Shown here in pieces: positions 22,238 to 32,853 of a stretch of 64,000 nucleotides of DNA (positions are counted from its first letter, which is position 1; the number at the start of each line of letters is the position of its first letter). The DNA lies in contig CM038466.1 in the NCBI GenBank assembly GCA_021464415.1, positions 28,521,017-28,585,016 of the forward strand, in the 5' to 3' direction. The DNA comes from Lonicera japonica (Eukaryota > Streptophyta > Magnoliopsida > Dipsacales > Caprifoliaceae). Made by a program: the position numbers and the translations under genes. Below the pieces are notes generated by a model. The model searched no databases and was not told the origin of the DNA. It was given only the letters and a program-made list of their open reading frames with translations.

Positions 22238-23817
22238 ATGGCCGATGAACGTGAGAATCGAGAGACATATCAGAGCCTAGTCGAGGCATCATCAGCTCAG
22301 CCAACCCTAGCCGAAATGCACCGTTTACTCATGACCGTCAGCAGGGATCTGGCAAACCTCACGAACGAGCAACAGGGTACCCGGATCCGAATAGAAGAAT
22401 TATCAGCCGAACGAACTGCACCACCGGGGTTTGATCGACTACCACCGAATCGAGATTCGAACCAAGGACAGTCTTCACAAGTACTCCCCCCAGTTCAAGG
22501 AACCAATCCACCCCAAACGGACCCTATCGTAGTTGGTCCCGTTCAAACCGACCCCAACAATCAGAACCAATGGGCCCCGATTCAGGCCCCACTTACCAAC
22601 AGCAGGAGCCACCCATAGTCTGCCGCAACCCCAAGTACAACCCGGTTTTGACCCCCAATACCAACCATGGCCACAAGTTCCCGCAAAACCCATTCCACCA
22701 CCGGCCCCAGCAGCCCTCCCTAATGAATACCCAGACATTAACCGACTTCGGGCAGTATATGCAGAATCGGTAATAGCACGGGAACAGCCCGACGAGGTGT
22801 CAAGAGAGAGTGAGGAAATGAAGAAGCTGAAAGAGCAGATGAGGGTCCTACAGAAGGGGGTGTCCCTAATAAAAGGTGCAGACGAGATCACGGATATGAA
22901 TGCCTTCTCCCTCTACCCAGAAGCGAGATTACCCCATGGATTCAAACTCCCTTCCATCACCAAGTTCACTGGAACCATGCCCCCTAAAACTCACCTACAA
23001 TCCTACATCAGATCCATGCAAGTGTCCGGTTGTGGAGAGCCGGAATTAGCACAAGCCTTTCACATGACTCTCACGAGAGCCGCCCTGAGATGGTTCTTTG
23101 GTCTAGAAAGGCATCACACGCAGACTTGGGGAGATATTGTCAAAGAATTTATGACCAAATACGGGTCCAACGAGGATTTGGAAATTACCCGTAAACACCT
23201 GGAAATGGCCAAAAAAGGGCGAGAAAGAAAGCTTCAGCGACTTTGTCACCCGCTGGAGGGAGATGGCCTCCCAAATGTCCAAACGACCCGATGAAGAAGA
23301 ACAGCTGGAAATCATTCAGAAGAACTTCACTCCAGCCGTACTGAGTTGCATGGGAAAGCACGTATTCCCACACTTCAGAGCCCTGTTGAGTATGGGGTCA
23401 CAAGTAGAGGAAGAACTGGCCAAGAAAGTTGAAACCGATACCAAGAAAGCCGCATACACCGGGAGAAAGACAGCCACTACAGCCGTGAATCAAATAAGCT
23501 CATACCCCTATCAACAGAACCCCTTTCAACAACCACAACAGCCACCTCCGATGAGTTGGCCCGCACAAGGAGGCCCTTCGAACACCGAGGACAAGAAAAG
23601 GAGAAACTTCTACACCCTCCCCACTACACTGGTAAAAAGTCTGGAGCTGCTCCAAAAGGCCGGACTAATCACTCCACTCAACCCGCGCCCCCCACCAAAC
23701 CCTATTCCAAATACCTGGAGAATGAATGAGAATTGTGCGTATCATCAAGCTGCAGGACACGACACGGAGCGTTGTTTGGCCCTTCGTCATCGTATTCAAG
23801 ACCTCATTGAAGCCTGA
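22238..23817 (+). pseudogene. gag: Inner Tat element gag
   Basis: The start MADERENRETYQSLVEAS at 22238 follows the end of the leader. Three frames are needed: 22238 to about 22610, about 22610 to 23215 and about 23215-23817. The middle part has the retrotransposon gag core (YPEARLPHGFKLPSITKFTG, then TLTRAALRWFFGLE). The last part ends with a C-x2-H-x4-GH-x4-C type knuckle (CAYHQAAGHDTERC) followed by ALRHRIQDLIE, usual for Tat elements. A TAG at 22617 and an indel in an A-rich run near 23215 break the frame. Gag would form the particle. Confidence 0.85.
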
Positions 23818-24180
23818 ACCATCCCCGCACCCGGCGGGCCCAATGTTACTAACAATCCACTTCCTAACCATGCTCCACCTGCAGGGATTAATGCCTTGAC
23901 CACTGATGAAGAAGGCTTCGATCCCGTGGGGCTCATTCGAGATGACCCAACCTACAGGGCACCCATTGTACTGCCAGCAAAGGCTTAAGTTACCCCAGGC
24001 CTCAATCCAATAATCGACCAATGGATGGCCAAAATGAACTTCCTACCCGGGCAGGGTTTAGGAAAAACAAATCAGGGGATCTCACAACCACTCACAATCA
24101 AAACCAATCCCGGAAAATCTGGGATAGGATGGACCCAGAATAAGAAGAAACAATCATGGAAATCCCAAAACCCCCCCAGG
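23818..24180 (+). pseudogene. Inner Tat element G-patch-like linker between gag and protease
   Basis: The frame continues after TGA 23815, with a further stop near 23986, and reads MAKMNFLPGQGLGKTNQGIS. This resembles the short G-patch motif (GxGLGK) often found between gag and protease in plant Tat elements. It runs into protease in another frame at a C7 run near 24172. G-patches usually bind RNA or RNA helicases; the role here is inferred only. Confidence 0.6.
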
Positions 24181-25922
24181 GAGACAATCTGTATGACAGA
24201 AACCTCCCCCGGACTTTCAGTTGGTCGACAGAGCCAGAATCGTCAGAAACTTTAGAGGAATCAAACCCGGCATCCCTTTGGATCCAACAAATCACCCGTT
24301 CAGGAAGGGTATACCAACCACCACCGGATGCTGAGAAAACACCGCCACCTAAGGAAATAGGAGAAGATATAGTGCTTGAGCAGTTGAAGAAGACCCAGGC
24401 ACACATCACCATTTGGGGCCTCTTGGTTGCCTCCAAACCCCACAGGACCGCTTTCATCAAACTTCTGGACGAAGCCGTGATATCACCGGACTCCACACCC
24501 GAACAACTGCCAAACATGATCGGGTCACTTATAGTCCAAAGAAGTCTGTCATTTTCAGATGAGGATCTGTCTCCATTGGGGAGGAAACACAGCCTGGCTC
24601 TCCATATCACCGTCCGAACCCGAGGAAAGATTTTGCCACAAGTCCTTATCGACAACGGGTCAACCATAAACGTCTGCCCCTTGAAGACCGCTAGATGCCT
24701 GGGTATCTTGGATTCAGAACTTTCTCCATCCGCCGTGACTGTCAGGGCCTACGACAATACCAGAAGGGCCGTTCTGGGTTCTCTAAAGCTAGATCTCAGG
24801 GTCGGTCCCGGAATTTTTTCGGTCGATTTCCAAATCATAGACATTCCCTCCAGTTTCAACCTCCTGCTGGGAAGAGCGTGGCTACACGACATAGGAGCAC
24901 TCCCCTCCTCCTTGCACCAAAATATCAAGATACCGTTTGAAGGGAACATAATTACCATCCAAGGAGATCCTGAAAGGACCTTGGCAGATGTGGAGTTACC
25001 TGTTTTGGGAATCGGGAGCCAGAGCATACAGTTAGGAGGCTTTTCTTATGAGCCTCAAGTACAAACTCTCAGCACTCAGATAATCGAATATCTTCCCCCA
25101 GACAATATCCCCGGTCTCAGCACCAAGATTACAAATATGCTAAGAATGATGAAAATACTTACCTGGAGCCGGCCTAGGAATGGGACAATCAGGACTACTT
25201 CAAGCCTTGGAACCGGTAAAGAGGTACGAAAGGGAAGGTTTGGGTACCAACACACTGAAGAAGACGATCAGCAAAAAAGGGGCCGAGGGCATCAGTATCC
25301 GAGTTTCAGCTCTTTGAACGGATTTTTTGTCAAAGAAGGAGAGGACTTCCCCTTTTGCGGTTTTCAGGAACCTTGGAGAAACAGCGACGGAGAGAACCTG
25401 CCGAGATGGGAAATCTTCTATGAAGAGGACCTATATGTCAAAAACAGCATTGAACACAGTTTCTCCACCAAATTAACGATCGGGTTGAAAGAAGGAAACG
25501 AAGACAAGACAGACAAGGAGGGAGAAATGATCGGAGATCTTTTCGACATCATGGTTCTAGGGGATGACGAGCCAAGGGATGACCCCGTACACCTGATATA
25601 CGCTGATCCAGACTACCAAAGGGAAAGGGAAAAGAGTGAAATTGTAAGGGTGAGAGGTAAGAGTGAAAGTAAGGCTAGGAAAGAGCCACTCCTAGATTTA
25701 CTCTTTAAACTTGTACCTGTAAACACTATTATCAATGAAGAAAACTCTGTGTTGCGTTATCCTGTTATTTGTAATTCTGTAATAGCTTATAAGGAGTTAG
25801 AAAGACTGAACGAACACCCGGAACGGGAGGAACAGCGTATACAGAGTGAGGAAGGAGACACTCTCGAAATTAACCTCGGAACAGAAAAGAAAGAAAGGAG
25901 GTCCGCATTGGGACAAGTCTGA
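24156..25922 (+). pseudogene. pol: Inner Tat element aspartic protease and acidic linker
   Basis: An open frame of 588 codons. A retropepsin fold lies around residues 155-280: VLIDNGSTINVCP (D-N-G-S, the form common in Tat elements) near 24650 and a later NLLLGRAWLHD. After it comes about 230 residues of linker with an acidic stretch (EGNEDKTDKEGE) before RT. The frame closes at 25920, where RT continues in another frame after an indel near 25900. The protease would cut the polyprotein. The domain itself is intact. Confidence 0.85.
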
Positions 25923-27320
25923 GTGAAACAGAAAAAGAGGAATTCACACAAACTCTGAAAGAGTACGTGGATGTCTTCGCCTGGTCTTATGCGGATATGC
26001 CAGGATTGAACAGTCAGATAGTCATGCACGAGATACATACCAAGCCGGAGTTCAGACCTGTCAAGCAAAAGTTAAGAAAACTTACGCCAGAATGGTCCCT
26101 AAAGGTAAAGGAAGAAGTGATGAAACAACTGAGTGTAGAGTTTTTACGGGTGATCGATTACCCTTCATGGTTAGCCAACATTGTGCCCGTTCCAAAGGCA
26201 AATGGGAAGGTCCGCATGTGTGTGGATTACCGGGATCTTAACAAAGCTTGTCCGAAGGACGATTTCCCATTGCCCAACATCGATTTGATAATAGATAACA
26301 CTGCCAACCATGCCCTAAAGTCATTTGTGGATGGTTTTTGCCGGGTATAACCAGATTAAAATGCACCCGGATCACCAGGAAAAAACGGCTTTCATCACAC
26401 CATGGGGAACATACTGCTACACAGTTATGCCATTTGGGCTGAAGAACGCCGGGACAACCTATCAGAGAGCAGCCACCGCTATTTTCCACGACATGATCCA
26501 CAAAGAAGTAGAGGTGTATGTAGACGACATGATAATCAAATCAAAGGAGAGGGAAGGTCACATACCAGCCCTGCGAACTTTCTTCGACCGGCTCCGCCAG
26601 TATCAGATAAGACTCAATCCGCAGAAATGTGTGTTCGGGGTGACCAAAGGAAAACTCCTAGGTTATGTTGTCAGTAAGAAAGGGATCGAGGTAGACCCCG
26701 CCAAGGTTCAAGCTATCCAAGAAATGCCTAAACCTCGTACTGAGAAAGAAGTCCGGGGATTTTTGGGTAATCTGCAGTACATCAGTAGGTTCATCTCTCA
26801 GCTCACTCAGACTTGCGAACCCATCTTCAAACTCCTGAGGAAATCTTCACCGGGAGAGTGGAACGATCAGTGCCAGGAAGCTTTTGATAGGATCAAAGAA
26901 TATCTCTCCAACCCCCCAGTATTAGCCCCACCACAAACCGGACAACCTTTAATTTTATACCTAACCGTCACTGATTCAGCCGCAGGAGCAATGCTAGCCC
27001 AGCACCTGACTGATACCCGGAAAGAACAGGCCATCTATTTCCTCAGCAAGAAACTGTCCCCGTTTGAAATGAACTACACACCATTGGAGAAATCATGCAC
27101 CGCTCTCATCTGGGTAACACAGAAACTACGGCACTACATGCTAATTTTCTCAGTCATCCTGGCATCACGGATTGATCCGTTGAAATACCTCTTCGAGAAA
27201 CCGGCTCTCTCTCGAACCGAATGGCAAAATGGCTATTTCTACTCTCCGAATTTGACATCACCTACATGACCCAAAGGCCGTTAAAGGCAAGATCATAGCT
27301 GATTACCTGGCCCACAATCC
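25923..27320 (+). pseudogene. pol: Inner Tat element reverse transcriptase and first RNase H
   Basis: RT reads VDVFAWSYADMPGL, RMCVDYRDLNKACPKDDFPL, FGLKNAGTTYQRA and the catalytic YVDDM near 26518. A frameshift at a T run near 26337 separates the first 127 codons from the rest (26325-27269). A Ty3-type RNase H follows (LTVTDSAAGAMLAQHL, TPLEKSCTALIW). Compared with the outer copy, the inner one has an extra TC in a CTCTCT run near 27206 and a one-base loss near 27277. RT copies the element RNA and RNase H removes the template. Confidence 0.92.
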
Positions 27321-27726
27321 AATATTGGGAGATGTGCTAGAAGAAGCCGAGTTCCCAGACGAAACCATCATGAATGTTGAGATCGATGAAGACTGGAAAT
27401 TGTACTTTGACGGGGCCGCCAATCGGAATGGAAACGGGATAGGTATCCTGTTAGTCTCTCCAGACCAAACTCACTCCCCGGTATCATATCGCCTGGACTT
27501 CTTCTGCACCAACAACATGGCTGAATATGAAGCCTGCATACTCGGGTTAGAGATCGCTCTTCAAAGGGGTATAAAGAGGATACAGGTATACGGAGATTCA
27601 GCACTAGTGGTTCACCAGGTTCTGAAAGAATGGAAGATCAGATATGAGAAATTAGTCCCTTACCTCGCCCGACTGGAGGATATCGCGGGAAAGTTCAAGC
27701 ATACGGAATTTTACTATCTCCCTAGG
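27321..27726 (+). pseudogene. pol: Inner Tat element second (archaeal-type) RNase H, cut by solo LTR
   Basis: Reads WKLYFDGAANRNGNGIGILL, NNMAEYEACILGLEIALQRG and VYGDSALVVHQVLKEW. This second RNase H defines the Tat clade. The domain is interrupted at 27726 by the solo LTR and the reading resumes at 29527 with TCTCAGAACAG. Confidence 0.9.
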
Positions 27727-29521
27727 TGTAGACACCCCGATCCGTGACCCCCGCAAGAACCCTAAACGACCTACGAGACTACTGTTTTTGGAGCCCGGGA
27801 CCCACCCGAGCATCCGAAACTACCCCAGGGGGGTTTGTTGCGCGACAAACCTTTTTTTATGAAGGATTGTCGCACGACATATCACATTGTCGCGCGACAA
27901 TCATTGGAATGTCGCGCGACAATCCCGACTATGTCGCGCGACAATCTCTCTCTGCACCCGACCAACCACTTTCTGACACATCACAGTGTCAGGACCCATC
28001 ACTTCAGCCGCTTGTCGCGCGACAATCCCACTATGTCGCGTGAACAATCCCTCTCTGCACCCGACCAACCACTTTCTGACACATCACAGTGTCAGGACCC
28101 ATCACTTCAGCCGCTTGTCGCGCGACACATCACTTGCCTTTTTTGGGGAAATGTCGCGCGACAACTTCTTCCCCGAGCAGTATAATAGGCCAACACCCCT
28201 AAGGGTTAGAGGCGCAACTTGATCTTCCCCGAGCTGGAAAATCTGGAGCTTTAGTCTGAATCTATTGGAAAATCAAACATTCGATATTATCATCTTATCT
28301 CTCGAATTCGAATTATCGAATCTGAAGAAGGAGAAGATTGTTATCCCGGAGACCTCGACGTGTCCCGTCTCTGGAATCGAATTCTCTCGGAAATAGTTTC
28401 GGAGATCTCGTCTCTGCCGTATTAATATTCTTTCTTATTATTATTCTCGTCGGGAAGGTAAATAAAGTTTCTTCTCGTAATTAAATAAGATATTCGCATG
28501 TTATTTTATTGTAAACTTTTAGAATTCGATCCCCGTCCTGGTAAGCGAAGTGGCAACGTGGTTGTGTTAGATTCCTAACACGCTCGAAAAACAGTCTATC
28601 TGTATACTTGTTTTATTTATGTTATTTTGTCCACGTTTTATTTGAATAAACTTATTGCCAAGTTAATAAATAAAGTCCTACCGTTTTCAAAACAAAATGA
28701 CCCTTGTTTTATTTATGTTATTTTGATAAAACCATTTGCAAAACCAGAAGAGTAAGTATGGGTATTATCCGAATAAAATTCTGTTTTCAAAACCCCGGAC
28801 TGATACGACTTATTTCTAGAATTGGAATCAACATATCCAAAAGTTCTTCTCTAAAGACTGTGACGTGAATTGATAACTCTCCCCCAAAAAGTTTACTAGT
28901 TCCATATTAAATCATCCCCGACAAGATCCGAACTTTTACAAAAGTAATCACAATCGAGAAAACCGTCATTAGTTCTGAGGAAATAATACGGGATACCTCT
29001 TTCAAAATAAAAGGTTTTGTCATTTGTCAGTATTTACATCTTTCAATAAACAAAAATCAGAACTCGGAACACAAAGGTTTTATCCCTTTTCCTCCCTTTC
29101 CCCCCAAAAATTAGGGTTTCAATTAAAAAGTAGTGTAAAGCATCCATAAGTTTTTCAACATCGAATAAACATATAAGACCACTAGAGACCGAAAGGGCGG
29201 AATGGATGCTTACAACCTTCCCAAACCGTAATATAGTTCCCGAACCCTATAGAATCCTGGTTTCGCAGACAAATGTGTAAAGAAAGGCTTATCTGTAGCC
29301 TTTCCCCTTACACAACCCTTTTTGTCCGTTTTCTTTTTGTGTTTTCGAAAACGTACTGGCGACTCTGAACGAATCCCTTTGCATCTAGAATAGACGTAGG
29401 GACACATGATAAGAATCATCAAACAACTCCAAGCAAATGGAGCGACGGAATCCGTTCCGACACTTCAGACGCCCAAACGAACGGGGACGAGACCCGGGGG
29501 TCGCATTTGCGGATTCTCACA
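27727..29521 (+). mobile_element. Solo LTR of a related Tat element, in pol
   Basis: 1795 bp from TGTAGACACC to GATTCTCACA, flanked by the 5-bp duplication CTAGG at 27722-27726 and 29522-29526. The outer element at about 4035 shows the empty site. There is no internal region, so a full element recombined between its LTRs after insertion. It differs from 11687-13228 by a duplicated block around the palindromes (the CTGCACCCGACCAACCACTT segment occurs twice) and an extra stretch near 28495-28600. Its TATA box has lost one A (TATAATAGG at 28181). It carries about nine palindrome copies. Confidence 0.96.
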
Positions 29522-29526
29522 CTAGG

Positions 29527-30930
29527 TCTCAGAACAGTTTTGCCGACGCACTGGCAACCCTGGCATCTATGATCGATATCCCGGAGGGGATGAAAGAAAT
29601 AACCCTTACGGTACAAAAGAAGTCAGAACCAGCACACTGCACGGCCTTGGTAATAGAGAATGAAGGGAAAGGGGATCCAACCACTTGGTTTTACGATATC
29701 TGGAACCTGCTGAAGAACCATCAGTATCCTGAGAAAACAGACAAGAAAACACGGGTCACGCTCAGAAGATTAGCATCAGGGTTCATACTTTGTGCCGGAA
29801 GATTGTATAAAAGAAACTACGACGGAACTCATCTTCAATGCCTCACCGAAGAAGAATCAGTCAGAGTAATGGATCAGATACATGGGGGCGATTGCGGACC
29901 TCATATGAGCGGACATACACTTGCCCGCAAGATCATCAGACAAGGTTATTTTTGGTCTATTCTGCAAATCGACTGCGCTAATCACGTACGCCGTTGTCAC
30001 AAGTGCCAAATTTATGCTAAATCCCAGAAGCTTCCTCCAAAAGAGTTGTACACCATGACTGCTCCCTGGCCTTTCGCAACCTAGGGAATCGACGTCATTG
30101 GGAAAATCTCGCCCAAAGCCAGCAACGGCCATGAATTCATACTAGTGGCCATCGACTACTTCACCAAATGGGTAGAAGCCGAGTCTTACCAGACCCTCGA
30201 TGCCAAAAAAGTAGCCCGATTCATCAAAAGGAATATTGTTTGCCGATATGGGGTCCCACACGAGATCATCTCAGATAACGGCACCCACTTCGAATGAGAA
30301 GCTAATACCATCATGGAAGAATACGGTATTACCAGACACAGGTCTTCGCCATACAGGCCACAAACCAATGGGGCAGTTGAAGCCGCCAACAAAAATCTGA
30401 AGAATATCCTAAGCAAAATGACCGACACCTGTCGAGACTGGCCAGAGAAGTTACCTTATGCATTGTGGGGATATCGCACCACCGAGAGGGTCTCCACAGG
30501 GGCAACCCCGTTCTCTCTTACATACGGGATTGAAGCAGTCCTCCCTGTTGAATTAGAAGTCCCCTCCCTCAGGGTAATACTAGAAAATCAAGTCAATGAA
30601 CTGGAATGGGTCCAGGCACGTTATAACGAGCTAGCCCTACTAGATGAAAAGAGATTGAAAGCCGCATACCACCATCAGGGGTATCAGAAGAGAATCGCTC
30701 GAGCATTCAACCAGAAAGTGAGGACTCGGGGTATCAACGAGAACGATATTGTATTGAAAGAAATTCGAGAACCGGCCAGAGATCCGAGGGGTAAGTTCGG
30801 GCAGAAGTGGACAGGGCCATACATCGTCAAAGAAATCGATACAGGAGGTGCCGCTATACTCACTGATTTGGATGGGCAGTTACTACATTCACCAGTCAAC
30901 ATGGATCGACTGAAGAAGTATTATCAATAG
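29527..30930 (+). pseudogene. pol: Inner Tat element integrase
   Basis: The zinc-binding H..H..C..C region reads HGGDCGPHMSGH, then CHKCQIYAK. The catalytic core has GIDVIGKI, SDNGTHF and NGAVEAANKN for the D, D, E triad. The C-terminal part has KWTGPYIVKEI and ends MDRLKKYYQ with TAG at 30928. Two stops interrupt it: TAG at 30082, where a tryptophan is expected, and TGA at 30295 (GGA in the outer copy). The first is also present in the outer element. Confidence 0.92.
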
Positions 30931-31153
30931 GTGTGGCATGTAATAAGAACTACGTAAACCTGAGCCCCAACTCAAAACTTTTTGTTCTTTGTAAAAATCA
31001 AAAAGGGGAACGTAGGCAACCTGAGAAGTGACTTCAGGCCCGGTTTAAACTTTGTAAATAAATTTATTTCCCGCAAGCAGTCCCTCATATATTATTAAAA
31101 GGTGGTTCAGAACACCGAAGGTTACAAAGGAGACATAACAAATACGAAAGAAA
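30931..31153. other. Spacer between integrase and antisense gene A
   Basis: 223 bp of converging 3' ends. It is well conserved with 5441-5658 (CGTAAACCTGAGCCCCAACT and AGGCAACCTGAGAAGTGACT blocks), which suggests function, perhaps 3'-end formation for both strands. Confidence 0.5.
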
Positions 31154-32409
31154 CTAATCCCTAGGGGTTGGCCACACTGGGTCCTCAATAGCCAAATCGA
31201 TCCGAGCTTCGTCCAAGATCTGATATGCAAAGACAATGTTATCATCAGTAGCCTCCGTATCCATGAACCGGAACCACTCCATTTGAAAGGGGTCGTCGAT
31301 CAGTTCTCCTTCCAGAGATTGCCAGCAAGAGCGGATGATATCAGTCCGGAGGGGCCGGGTAATACCAAAACGGCATAGTTGAACTGACGAGTCAGTCGAG
31401 CACGCCACATCCTCTCTACCGATAAAGAAACATGTGGGGTCACAAATTTAGACTCAGAAGAGAAGTTGTTCAGACCAAGGGGAACCTCCTGAGGAATGTT
31501 AAACTGCCGAAAAAGACGCCCAGGGAGATAAAAGGAAGTGAACCAGAGCCCGCGGAGCCGAACGTAGTTCTGACCCCCAGTGCTAAGTACCATCGCCCTC
31601 AGCTTCCACCAAGGAATGTTCCACCGGATAGCCCGAAAGTTCTCCGAAAACCATACCGTCCAATCAGAGGAAGACATGGTCAAAGCACCAAAGAGAGGCC
31701 GATGGAAGAAATGAGTCGGATTGTCGAGCCGAGCTCCGTTGAAACCCACCGATCGAAAGCGCTCTAGCAGCCACATGTATAGCAGACGTGGACTCCCCCG
31801 GAAAAAGGGCGAGGCCCCCCGTTGAACATCATCAAGACCATTCAGGGTCTCTGCAAGAATGATCGGCACTATAGACTCCCCATTTCTAGCCTGGTAAATC
31901 AGACTCAGGATAGTCGGATCAACACGGGAAGAACCCGTCACCAGCAGCATATCAGAAACCAGGCAAATCAAGGCCGCTGCAGTACGCCCCACGCCGTAAG
32001 GGGCCCTATCTTCATAACGATGAAAGAACCTCACCATTTTATGGAGGTCAAGAAAACCATCGGCAATGAAACCATCACAGGCCGCCGGGGGAATGGCTAA
32101 CAGAGCAATTAACATGTCACGGGGACCGATTTCTTCTATGGGAACTGCCATCGGGAGACGAACGTCAGAACGTAACAGCCAGGAGAACTCCTCATAGGTC
32201 GGGCAGAGCTCATCTAGTCCAAAACGGAAGAGATGGTCCGCAGGACTCCAGAAATACAAGGCACCTAACAGAAAGGAAAAATCGACGGGACGATGGCACC
32301 AACCCGCTAAAGGACTGAAGGCACCAAAGTTCAGACCATTTTCAGAAGATATCAAAGCATCTCTAGCATTGACATAAGAAAAATCAGATTTTGTGCGATA
32401 AGAAGACAT
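31154..32409 (-). CDS. Antisense gene A: single-exon DUF7745/PMD-like protein
   Basis: A - strand gene starting at ATG 32409 (MSSYRTKSDFSYVNARDALI). I chose this start over the upstream ATG at 32547 because the TATA box lies between them. It encodes about 417 residues, with NFGAFSPLAGWCHRPVDFSF, FGLDELCPTYEEFSWLLRSD and PFFRGSPRLLYMWLLERF blocks. The layout resembles plant DUF7745 proteins, relatives of the plant mobile domain that are often found in retroelements; the assignment is from memory. One C is missing from a CCC run near 31377 compared with the outer copy, so the last 75 residues (to DPVWPTPRD, TAG 31154) are in another frame. Tat elements are known to carry extra antisense ORFs here. 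The function is unknown. Confidence 0.72.
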
Positions 32410-32447
32410 TTTTGGAAAGTGTGGGGATGAAGGAAGGAAGATGGGTG

Positions 32448-32531
32448 TATTTATAGCAAAAAAAAAAAGAGGGACCTGTACCTGTTTGTCGCGCGACAAA
32501 CTCATATCCAGGAGGGATTGTCGCGCGACAA
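32448..32531 (-). promoter_or_regulatory. Promoter of antisense gene A: TATA plus two palindromes
   Basis: On the - strand, CTATAAATA (32448-32456) lies about 40 bp upstream of ATG 32409, so the 5' UTR would be very short. TTTGTCGCGCGACAAA (32485-32500) and TTGTCGCGCGACAA (32518-32531) lie upstream, 32 bp apart. Both are perfect palindromes. The layout is conserved at 6954-7033. Confidence 0.78.
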
Positions 32532-32853
32532 ACCCCTTTGGGGTCACCCTAATTTGGTTTTTTCTTACACATAACAGTCATTTTTGCCAAAAGAATCATT
32601 TTTTAGATGCTTTCTTGTTCTCACTTTGCTCTTTGTTTATAGGAAAAATATCACTACACTACAAGGTATGGCTTCTAAATCACTGACTCTTATATATATA
32701 TCTTTCACACACAGAGAATAAAAGTATAATCAAACGCAGATAAAGATATTTTATAAATCCTATAAAAAAAACAGTTTTTAAATATCTGTCTAAACATGTC
32801 TAAAAATAAATACATATCTGTCCAAAACTAACACTAAATGCAGAAAGGAAAAA
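32532..32853. other. Spacer between antisense genes A and B
   Basis: AT-rich. Expected to hold the 3' UTR of gene B. No clear hairpin terminator or other feature was seen. Confidence 0.45.

Noticed and set aside
32409..32547. Upstream ATG at 32547 as the start of antisense gene A
   Set aside because: It would place the start upstream of the TATA box and translate through the palindromes. ATG 32407-32409 fits the promoter better.
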